32,920 nt of DNA, from contig SGZL01000013.1 of assembly GCA_004213955.1 (NCBI GenBank), positions 1-32,920 on the forward strand, read 5' to 3'. The position numbers and the translations under genes are program-made. The stretch comes from Gammaproteobacteria bacterium (lineage in GTDB: Bacteria > Pseudomonadota > Gammaproteobacteria > Magnimaribacterales > AG-339-G14). This document shows positions 18,008-24,633 of this stretch, in pieces; the first letter of the stretch is position 1; every line of letters begins with the position of its first letter. The notes under the pieces are model-generated. The model saw only the letters and a list, made by a program, of their open reading frames with translations, was not told the DNA's origin and made no database searches.

Positions 18008-18788
18008 TCAAAACCCATTAAATAAGAAAATTATTAACTCGTTTTTAGATTCAAATGAATTCCATAAGGTAAAAATACTAATTTTTGAAGAAATAGACTC
18101 TACTAATAGATACTTATCGGATTTAGAAATTGATAAAAATACTCTCTATATTTGTTCAGCGGAAAAACAAATTAGAGGTAAAGGCAGAGGGAATAAAAAA
18201 TGGGAAAGTCCAACGGGTCAAAATATTTACTTGTCACTGTCTTTCCAATTAGAAAAAAACTCCAACCTTAATGGCTATAGTTTAATGGTAGGTCTGGCAA
18301 TAAGAGATAGTCTGAACGAACTTTATGGCATAAATTCAAAAATAAAATGGCCAAATGATATTTTTTTTGAAAATAGAAAATTTTGTGGAATTTTAATTGA
18401 AACAAAGTTTGAGAATAATTTACGCAAGATTATTGTCGGCATAGGAATTAATGTCTTTATGCAAACTAATGATCATATAGATCAGGATTGGACTTCCCTA
18501 AAATTAATTGATGGAGAAAAAAAGTTTGATAGAAACCTAATAATAGGAAAACTAACTTCAAAAATATTAAATTATTCTAAAACTTTTGAGAAATATGGTT
18601 TTGCTCACTTTCAAAATGCGTTCAATCAACACAATTATTTAAAAAATAAAATAGTCACCTCGGAAAATTTTGAAGGTAAAGATTGCAAGGTTAAGGAAGT
18701 AGACGCAGAGGGAAAATTGAAAGTAGAAATCGAGAAAGAAGCTAAACTAATTTCTTCGGGAGAACTCTCTTTCAAAATAAAAGAATAG
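17994..18788 (+). CDS. birA: Biotin-[acetyl-CoA-carboxylase] ligase without DNA-binding domain
   Basis: Biotin protein ligase makes biotinyl-5'-AMP and attaches biotin to carboxylase carrier proteins. I start at the ATG at 17994 (MKDVNQNP, 264 residues); the longer ORF reads antisense through tRNA-Tyr. Catalytic-domain motifs are DSTNRYL (about 35-41), the ligand loop RGKGRGNKKW (61-70), KWPND (118-122), GILIE (132-136) and VGIGINV (148-154). E. coli BirA (321 residues) has an N-terminal winged helix that represses the bio operon. Only about 25 residues precede the catalytic domain here, so this is a monofunctional ligase. A C-terminal SH3-like segment is present. Confidence 0.9.
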   Translation: MKDVNQNPLNKKIINSFLDSNEFHKVKILIFEEIDSTNRYLSDLEIDKNTLYICSAEKQIRGKGRGNKKWESPTGQNIYLSLSFQLEKNSNLNGYSLMVGLAIRDSLNELYGINSKIKWPNDIFFENRKFCGILIETKFENNLRKIIVGIGINVFMQTNDHIDQDWTSLKLIDGEKKFDRNLIIGKLTSKILNYSKTFEKYGFAHFQNAFNQHNYLKNKIVTSENFEGKDCKVKEVDAEGKLKVEIEKEAKLISSGELSFKIKE

Positions 18789-18791
18789 TTA

Positions 18792-18797
18792 TATAAT
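18792..18797 (+). promoter_or_regulatory. Probable -10 box of tRNA-Thr(TGT)
   Basis: A perfect TATAAT lies 11 bp before the mature tRNA, just after the birA stop. The best -35 at 17-bp spacing is CTTTCA (18769-18774), which is weak. Transcription may also read through from birA. Confidence 0.45.
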
Positions 18798-18808
18798 CAA
18801 TTCCCTTG

Positions 18809-18884
18809 GCTGGCGTAGCTCAGTTGGTAGAGCTCCTGATTTGTAATCAGGCGGTCGTTGGTTCGAATCCAATCGCCAGCTCCA
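18809..18884 (+). tRNA. tRNA-Thr (TGT anticodon)
   Basis: 76-nt cloverleaf: acceptor GCTGGCG/CGCCAGC, anticodon stem CCTGA/TCAGG around TTTGTAA, T discriminator and encoded CCA. In E. coli its counterpart thrU sits with tyrU, glyT and thrT upstream of tufB. Here it is on the opposite strand across birA. Confidence 0.96.
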
Positions 18885-18897
18885 TTTTTATTTTGAA

Positions 18898-20166
18898 ATG
18901 ATAAAAATTTTCAGTGAAATCGTATTTGCCTTTCTGGTACAAACTTTTCTCCTTTTTTTAAAAATTATCTTTACAGTAATTTGCTTTTTCAGAGAGAAAG
19001 AGAAATTGTTTACGAAACAAAGTAATTACCTTAACTACAATGGTGTTTGTTTAGAAAAAAGATTTATTCATATTAATGGTTATCAGCATTTAATAACTCA
19101 ATGCGGGGATATTGATGCCTCAGAGGAGAATACTATTGTGATGATGGGCGGGATTCCATCCGATCCTAGCGAGAGCCTCTACTGGATGGCAGCAGAGCTT
19201 TGTAAAAGTGATAAAGATTTACACGTTCTAATATTGCATCTGCCCTATTACGAAGAATATTCAACAATAGATTTAGATAAAGATAGTTTTGCGAAGTTTA
19301 ATGCGTTTAAGCTTCCTTTCGATCGAGAGATAAATTTAAAGAAAGTTAATATTGATCCAAAATTTAGTCACGAAAGCCAAGCACAAATTACCCTAGAAAT
19401 ATTCCAAAAATTAAAATTAAAAAAAGCGCATTTCGTTGGACACGACAGAGGTGTAATAGTTTTTGAAAACTTATTAATTACAAATCCGGAAATATTTCTT
19501 AGCTTGAGTAGAGGATCTCAGATTTGGGATTATTATGAGGATGATTGGTCAAAGCTAGCTCCCAAAATTTGTGTAGGACCTCCCCACAGGTATATGGCAT
19601 ACCCTTATCAATTGAGGCTTTTATTTATTCTAATAACATTTATTAAGCTTCCTTTTGGAATTACAGAAATAGCTAGCCACTTAAGAGGCTCAAAAAAAGA
19701 TTCTGAAGAATATGATCGAGTAACTCACTTAATTTTTAAAGCAAATAATCCTTCAAGAAAATTTCTTTTAAAGGTTCAACAAACCTTCATGCAAACTGAT
19801 TCTAAAATGGAAGTTAAGAATAGAGAGAAATTGAAAAATATGGATGTAAAAATTATGCAATTTCAAGGAGAAGATGAATTTAAATACGGAAAAAACGGAA
19901 AATTAATATCTGATCAACCTTATTTTGGGATTTATAATCTTTTTAGAAATGAGGTCGAAGATCTATTTCCTGGTTGTGTTGGTCAAGATCTAAATAAGAA
20001 AGCATCTCATCTTATTGAAGAAAAAAAAGAATATAAAAAGCTTAAGTTACTGCCCAACGCAACAATTGAATCTTTTACTCTCATTCCAAAATCAGCACAT
20101 TTCAATGTCATAGAAAATCCTAAAGGTTGCGCGAACGCAGTGTATGATTTTATAAAAAATATCTAA
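18898..20166 (+). CDS. Membrane-anchored alpha/beta hydrolase with Asp nucleophile
   Basis: The 422-residue protein begins with a hydrophobic segment (about residues 8-31) that looks like a signal anchor, followed by an alpha/beta-hydrolase fold. The nucleophile elbow is GHDRG with Asp183, as in haloalkane and haloacetate dehalogenases and epoxide hydrolases. An oxyanion region GGIPSDP lies at about 84-90, and a candidate catalytic His401 sits in SAHFN near the C-terminus. A candidate acid lies in QGEDEF. A cap domain rich in aromatic residues lies between. The ATG is 13 nt after tRNA-Thr(TGT) with no clear Shine-Dalgarno. Substrate is unknown; dehalogenase or epoxide hydrolase chemistry is suggested by the motif only. 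The next gene is an NTF2-like protein 8 bp downstream. Confidence 0.75.
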   Translation: MIKIFSEIVFAFLVQTFLLFLKIIFTVICFFREKEKLFTKQSNYLNYNGVCLEKRFIHINGYQHLITQCGDIDASEENTIVMMGGIPSDPSESLYWMAAELCKSDKDLHVLILHLPYYEEYSTIDLDKDSFAKFNAFKLPFDREINLKKVNIDPKFSHESQAQITLEIFQKLKLKKAHFVGHDRGVIVFENLLITNPEIFLSLSRGSQIWDYYEDDWSKLAPKICVGPPHRYMAYPYQLRLLFILITFIKLPFGITEIASHLRGSKKDSEEYDRVTHLIFKANNPSRKFLLKVQQTFMQTDSKMEVKNREKLKNMDVKIMQFQGEDEFKYGKNGKLISDQPYFGIYNLFRNEVEDLFPGCVGQDLNKKASHLIEEKKEYKKLKLLPNATIESFTLIPKSAHFNVIENPKGCANAVYDFIKNI

Positions 20167-20174
20167 AAAAGATT

Positions 20175-20558
20175 ATGAATGAGTCCAATCCTATTAAAAT
20201 CTGGCACGAAGTAGTTGAAAACGGAGAAATTGCTAAGCTAGATAAGATCTTAGATGAAGATTGCATCTTTTATTCACCGGTGGTTTTTTCCCCGCAAAAA
20301 GGAAAAGAAGCAACAAAGAAATATTTAAGCGCTGCAGCTGTTGTTTTTGCAGACGAAAGTTTTAAATACACAAAAGAGTTAATCTCCTCGGGATTGGCTT
20401 GCTTGGAGTTTGAATTGGTTTTAAATGAAATAAATATTAATGGTATAGATATTATTTCTTGGAACAAGGATGGGAAAATAACAGAATTTAAAGTTATGAT
20501 CAGACCGCTAAAAGCAGTCGAAATTATTCATAAATTCATGGGTGAGGAATTAAAATAG
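20175..20558 (+). CDS. NTF2/SnoaL-like domain protein
   Basis: This 127-residue protein has the cone-fold pattern of NTF2/SnoaL-like proteins: an N-terminal helix (IKIWHEVVENGEIAKLDKIL), the D-EDCIFYSPVV strand, a helix around KGKEATKKYL and four later strands ending in KITEFKVMIRP. These folds serve as small isomerases, cyclases, epoxide hydrolases or binding domains, so the exact role is open. It starts 8 bp after the Asp-nucleophile hydrolase and is almost certainly co-transcribed, suggesting a shared substrate. It converges on the next gene with a 7-bp gap, so there is no room for a terminator. Confidence 0.75.
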   Translation: MNESNPIKIWHEVVENGEIAKLDKILDEDCIFYSPVVFSPQKGKEATKKYLSAAAVVFADESFKYTKELISSGLACLEFELVLNEININGIDIISWNKDGKITEFKVMIRPLKAVEIIHKFMGEELK

Positions 20559-20565
20559 ATTTCAT

Positions 20566-20931
20566 TCAAAATTTCTCTTCGTCGACAATTTCTGCATCAA
20601 CTATCTGATCTTCATTTTTCTTTTTTTTGGTTTTCTTTGTCGAAGAAAAAAACATTCCTAATAACAGAAAAAGATAAGGCCAAAAAAATAACAGAACTGC
20701 AAACAAAATATTCCAACCCCAAACCAAAGTTGCTCCGAGTATTCCCAAAACTGGCCCTAGTACTGGAGTGAATGTTAAAAAAATTGAAAATATAAAAGTT
20801 ATTCCTTCAAAAAAAGTATTGTCGATATTAAAAATAAATAATAAAGAATCTGTGACAGCAGTAATTTGAAAAATTGAAATTACAAAATAAAAACCTAATG
20901 TTAAGAGTATCCAGTTAAAGGAAATTTTCAA
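20566..20931 (-). CDS. Small inner-membrane protein of unknown function (TTG start)
   Basis: I do not recognise this 121-residue protein. It has three hydrophobic stretches (about residues 7-24, 43-66 and 68-93) and a cytoplasmic-looking charged tail with KKTKKKK followed by an acidic end (DAEIVDEEKF). The start is TTG, overlapping the upstream rraA-family stop as TTGA; no ATG or GTG is available nearby. The tight overlap suggests translational coupling to the RraA-like gene, but no functional link is known to me. Confidence 0.65.
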   Translation of the reverse strand: MKISFNWILLTLGFYFVISIFQITAVTDSLLFIFNIDNTFFEGITFIFSIFLTFTPVLGPVLGILGATLVWGWNILFAVLLFFWPYLFLLLGMFFSSTKKTKKKKNEDQIVDAEIVDEEKF

Positions 20932-21416
20932 GAAGTCTCCAATTTGGTTTTAGAAACAAGAACGCCACTTTCATCAGCATATACCCAAAATCCTTCATCA
21001 ACTAAAATGCTCCCGATTTCAACAGGCTGTCCTAAAGTGCCTTTGTTTTCCTTCTTACTTCTCACTGGACACGAGCCGATGGCAAAAATACCAAGCGGAA
21101 GGTCTTTTAAAATTTCTACGTCACGAACACAACCGTTGATTATCACTCCCTCCCAAGAATTCTCAATCGCTTGTTTCGCAATCATATCTCCTAAAAGAGC
21201 TACTTTGGAACTGCCATTGCCATCTACCAAAAGAACTTTTCCCGATCCATCTTGACTCAAAATCTCTTTTACTTTGCTGTTATCGTTTGGGCATTGAACG
21301 GTTTTAACTTGACCACAAAAATAATCTTTTTTTCCATAACTTCGAAATTGAATATTTATAGCGAGTGAATCTGAATATTTATCACTAATATCGGGCGTGC
21401 TAAATCTTTTAATCAT
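20928..21416 (-). CDS. rraA: RraA family protein / putative 4-hydroxy-4-methyl-2-oxoglutarate aldolase
   Basis: RraA-fold proteins either inhibit RNase E or act as divalent-metal aldolases on HMG and oxaloacetate. I start at ATG 21416 (MIKRFSTPDISD, 162 residues) rather than the hydrophobic 10-residue extension in the track. Family features include GKVLLVDGNGSSKVALLGD (about 57-75), the C-terminal VYADESGVLVS and the NGCVRD motif. The Arg-Asp pair in NGCVRD is the aldolase active-site pair; E. coli RraA has Arg-Gln there, so catalytic activity is plausible. The start lies 13 bp from the divergent RNase R gene, and a TATAAT ends 7 nt before the ATG. Confidence 0.82.
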   Translation of the reverse strand: MIKRFSTPDISDKYSDSLAINIQFRSYGKKDYFCGQVKTVQCPNDNSKVKEILSQDGSGKVLLVDGNGSSKVALLGDMIAKQAIENSWEGVIINGCVRDVEILKDLPLGIFAIGSCPVRSKKENKGTLGQPVEIGSILVDEGFWVYADESGVLVSKTKLETS

Positions 21417-21423
21417 TTTAGGA

Positions 21424-21429
21424 ATTATA
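21424..21429 (-). promoter_or_regulatory. Candidate -10 box of rraA (leaderless geometry)
   Basis: The minus strand reads TATAAT followed by TCCTAAA and the ATG. No good -35 lies 17 bp upstream (TTTTTC). If used, transcription would start at or within a base of the start codon. Confidence 0.35.
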
Positions 21430-22998
21430 ATGCATAAGATGGCCAAGAAAAAAAATGTAAAAAAGAATTCATTTATCAGTTATGAATTCAGCAATCCTTT
21501 TGAGTTTTCAACTGAGTTGGCTTTAGAAAGATCTGACATTTCTGAGACTTGGCCCAAATCAATAATTAGAGAAATTAATAAGATCAAAAAAGAAGAAACG
21601 TCGGATTCTTCTGTTTCCCGAGTTGATTTTACGAATAAATCTTTCGTAACAATAGATGGTAAAAGTGCAAAAGATTTTGATGACGCCCTTTATGCAGAGG
21701 AAACCCCTTCTGGTTTTAAGCTATTCGTCTCAATTGCCGATGTATCTGAATACGTAAAAAAAAATTCGTCTTTAGATATTGAAGCTTTGAATAGAGGCAC
21801 TTCAATATATTTTAGAAATAAAGTAATTCCTATGTTGCCTGAAATCTTATCAAACGGTAGGTGTTCTCTTAATCCAAACGAGAAAAAATATACAATTTCG
21901 TGTGTGATTGACCTGACCAGGGATGCAGAAATAATAGATTATTATTTTTGTGAATCAGTTATAACTTCCAAAGCACGTCTAACCTACGAAAGTCTCGGCC
22001 CTCTTTTTTTGAAACCAAAAAATAAGTTAGATAAGAAAATTGATACAAGTCTAAATAACTTAGAGAAAATATATAAAGCTCTAAAGGAAAAGAGACAACA
22101 GAGAAAAAGTATCGAATTCAATCTTTCTGAAACTAAACCGATATCAAATAAATCTAATCAGATTTTAAAATTCTCAAAATTGAATAGAAATGAATATCAT
22201 GGGATTGTTGAAGAATGTATGATTCTCGCAAATATTTGTGCTGCTAACTTTTTACTAAAGAAAAAAATTCCAACAATTTTTAGATTTCACGAAAAACCAG
22301 ACCTTTCAAAGATCACAAACTTAAAAGAGTTTCTTGCAAGCAGAGGTTTTAAAAAAAATATGAAATCTAATAACTTTAGAAGTTCAATTCTCACTTGGCT
22401 CGAAGAATCAAAAAAAACAAGATTTGAAGAAATAATCAACATTCAGATTTTGAGGAGCATGAAACTCGCAAAGTATGATTCTACTAATAGCGATCATTTT
22501 GCATTAGCTCTTGATAAATACTGCCACTTTACTTCTCCGATAAGAAGGTATGCTGATTTAGTTGTGCACCGAGGTATCAAAGGTTATCTTCGGGAACAAA
22601 GTAAAAATGGTGGCGCTAGTTTTTTTTACAATAAAAATGAAGTAGCTGAGATTTCTGAGCTTATTTCAGACAAGGAAAGAAAAGCAGAAAAAATTACTAA
22701 GGAAGCAGAAAAGTTTCTCAAGTGTAAATGTGCTGAAAATTATATCGGAGAAGATTTTGAAGGTACGATTGTTTCGGTTTTTAATTTCGGATTCTTTGTA
22801 AAAATTCACAAACTTAATATTGATGGATTTTGTCACGTAAATTCTTTTAAGGGCGGTAGAAGAATTAGATATAAATTAGACGAGACAATTCAAGCTTTGA
22901 AAGGAAGAAAAGAAAATTATTACGTTGGGGATTCAATAAAAGTAAAAATAACCTCAGTAGATATTTTTAGAAAACGTATAGATTTAAAGAAATGCTAA
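21430..22998 (+). CDS. rnr: Minimal RNase R/RNase II family exoribonuclease (RNB + S1 only)
   Basis: RNase R is a processive 3'-5' exoribonuclease that degrades structured RNA. I start at ATG 21430 (MHKMAKKK, 522 residues), which has a TAGGA Shine-Dalgarno 7 nt upstream. The RNB domain shows the catalytic VTIDGKSAKDFDDA (residues about 73-86, all four Asp present), NRGTSIYF, IPMLPEILSNG.CSL, EECMILAN and the SPIRRYADLVVHR motif. A C-terminal S1 domain follows (GEDFEGTIVSVFNFGFFV). E. coli RNase R has 813 residues with an N-terminal helix-turn-helix, two cold-shock domains and a Lys-rich tail; all are missing here, leaving about 70 residues before the active site. It overlaps rlmB by 7 bp, the same pairing as E. 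coli rnr-rlmB. Confidence 0.88.
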   Translation: MHKMAKKKNVKKNSFISYEFSNPFEFSTELALERSDISETWPKSIIREINKIKKEETSDSSVSRVDFTNKSFVTIDGKSAKDFDDALYAEETPSGFKLFVSIADVSEYVKKNSSLDIEALNRGTSIYFRNKVIPMLPEILSNGRCSLNPNEKKYTISCVIDLTRDAEIIDYYFCESVITSKARLTYESLGPLFLKPKNKLDKKIDTSLNNLEKIYKALKEKRQQRKSIEFNLSETKPISNKSNQILKFSKLNRNEYHGIVEECMILANICAANFLLKKKIPTIFRFHEKPDLSKITNLKEFLASRGFKKNMKSNNFRSSILTWLEESKKTRFEEIINIQILRSMKLAKYDSTNSDHFALALDKYCHFTSPIRRYADLVVHRGIKGYLREQSKNGGASFFYNKNEVAEISELISDKERKAEKITKEAEKFLKCKCAENYIGEDFEGTIVSVFNFGFFVKIHKLNIDGFCHVNSFKGGRRIRYKLDETIQALKGRKENYYVGDSIKVKITSVDIFRKRIDLKKC

Positions 22999-23702
22999 AA
23001 GAAAGAATTATTACTTCAACCGATATAAATTTCATTAAGACTTTAATTGAATTAAATCATGAAAAGATCGTTGAGATTAAATACAAAGAGGGAATAGACC
23101 GAATAACTGCTATTGTTGATAAAGCCAAAGCGAAAGATGTTCGAGTCTCTAAATCTGATACAAAAGATCTTAGAATATCAATGACTTTTTATCCTGAAGA
23201 GATAAAGAATATAAATTTTCTCGAAGATTTAATCTTCAATAAAAAAAATTTATTCTTTGTGATACTAGACAGAATTCAAGATCCACAAAATTTAGGTTCA
23301 ATCTTTAGAACTTCGCTTGGCGTTAACGTGGATGCAATTATTGTTCCCAATAAAAATTCCTGTCGTCTCACTAATACTGTCAGAGAGGTTTCAAAGGGAG
23401 CTACCGAAGTTATACCTTTAATATCGGTATCTAACCTTCCAAAAGTCACTAAATTTCTTATTCAAAATAATGTAAATATATTTACTTGTTCAGGCGAAAG
23501 TAAGAAAAATTTCTATGAAGCTAATTTTAAACAAAGCTTAGCGCTAGTGTTTGGATCAGAAAATGATGGAGTTTCAAAGACTTTAGAGGAATTGGCTTTG
23601 GAAAAAATAAAGATTCCTATGGATGCAAAATTAGAAAGTCTTAACGTTTCTAATGCTTCTTCTGTTATTCTATTTGAAGTTTTTCGTCAGAGAGAATTGT
23701 AA
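22992..23702 (+). CDS. rlmB: 23S rRNA (guanosine-2'-O-)-methyltransferase, RlmB/TrmH family
   Basis: RlmB methylates the 2'-O of G2251 in the peptidyl-transferase P loop. This 236-residue SPOUT enzyme has the N-terminal substrate-binding domain (about 1-75), motif 1 LDRIQDPQNLGSIFRTS (92-108), motif 2 LVFGSENDGVS (about 187-197) and motif 3 LNVSNASSV. The latter two form the knotted SAM site. The ATG overlaps the RNase R stop by 7 bp, and the TAA is immediately followed by the lpxC ATG. Specificity for G2251 rests on gene context and length; a paralogous tRNA or rRNA 2'-O-methylase cannot be excluded. Confidence 0.88.
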   Translation: MLKERIITSTDINFIKTLIELNHEKIVEIKYKEGIDRITAIVDKAKAKDVRVSKSDTKDLRISMTFYPEEIKNINFLEDLIFNKKNLFFVILDRIQDPQNLGSIFRTSLGVNVDAIIVPNKNSCRLTNTVREVSKGATEVIPLISVSNLPKVTKFLIQNNVNIFTCSGESKKNFYEANFKQSLALVFGSENDGVSKTLEELALEKIKIPMDAKLESLNVSNASSVILFEVFRQREL

Positions 23703-24623
23703 ATGCTAGTTCAAAGAACATTGACTAATTCAATAAATGCTGTGGGCATTGGACTTCACTCCGGCAGAAAAATTTCTATAAAACTCCTGCCTGCTGAAGA
23801 AGATACAGGAATAATATTCAGAAGAGTTGACATCAGCCCTCCAATTGAAATTAAGGCAATTGTAAATAATGTTGGAGCAACCACTCTTGCTACTACTTTG
23901 GTTCAAGGAGAAGTCCAAATCTCAACAATTGAACATATGCTTTCTGCTTTTGCAGGTTTAGGTATAGATAATGCAATTATTGAGATAGATGATGTTGAAG
24001 TTCCAATTATGGATGGCAGTTCTAGTTCTTTTGTATTTCTTATTCAATCTGCCGGTATAAAAGAGCAAACTAAACCAAAAAAATTCATAAAAATTAAAAA
24101 AGACATATCTATTGAAACTGATAATGGAGCTTTTGCAAGATTATCTCCATACGATGGATTTAAAGTCACTTATTCTTTAGTTTATGACGATGACAAACAT
24201 AAACAATATTCTAGTAAATCAACTATTGATTTTAATTCCACAACATATTTAAAAGAAATATCTAGAGCTAGGACATTTGGTTTTATGGAAGAAGTTAATA
24301 TGCTCAAAGAGAAAAATCTTGCGCTAGGTGCGAGCGAAAAAAATGCGATTGCCATTGGAGAAGATGGAATTATTAATGAAGAAGGTTTGAGATCAAAAGA
24401 TGAGTTTGTCAAACATAAAATCTTAGACGTGGTTGGAGACTTATATTTGCTTCAATACAATATTATAGGAGAATTTGAAGGTTATAAATCAGGTCACACT
24501 CAGAACAATTTATTATTAAAAAAATTACAAGAGTCACCTGAGACATGGGAATTAATCTCTTCAGACGGAGATGCACCTGAAATAAAATATATTGAACCAA
24601 TTATCGATCCTAGTTCCGGTTAA
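23703..24623 (+). CDS. lpxC: UDP-3-O-acyl-N-acetylglucosamine deacetylase
   Basis: LpxC is the zinc enzyme that catalyses the committed step of lipid A synthesis, so the organism makes lipopolysaccharide. The 306 residues match E. coli (305). The zinc ligands are visible: His78 in STIEHML, His238 and Asp242 in HKILDVVGD, and the catalytic base His265 in SGHTQNN. The N-terminus HSGRKISIKLLP is typical. It abuts rlmB with no gap and precedes secA by 10 bp. The lpxC-secA pair is classical, but dcw cell-division genes are not upstream; an rnr-rlmB module is instead. Confidence 0.97.
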   Translation: MLVQRTLTNSINAVGIGLHSGRKISIKLLPAEEDTGIIFRRVDISPPIEIKAIVNNVGATTLATTLVQGEVQISTIEHMLSAFAGLGIDNAIIEIDDVEVPIMDGSSSSFVFLIQSAGIKEQTKPKKFIKIKKDISIETDNGAFARLSPYDGFKVTYSLVYDDDKHKQYSSKSTIDFNSTTYLKEISRARTFGFMEEVNMLKEKNLALGASEKNAIAIGEDGIINEEGLRSKDEFVKHKILDVVGDLYLLQYNIIGEFEGYKSGHTQNNLLLKKLQESPETWELISSDGDAPEIKYIEPIIDPSSG

Positions 24624-24633
24624 ATTTTAAAGA

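Noticed and set aside
20559-20565. Terminator between the convergent NTF2-like and membrane-protein genes
   Set aside because: Only 7 bp separate the stops and no hairpin is visible.
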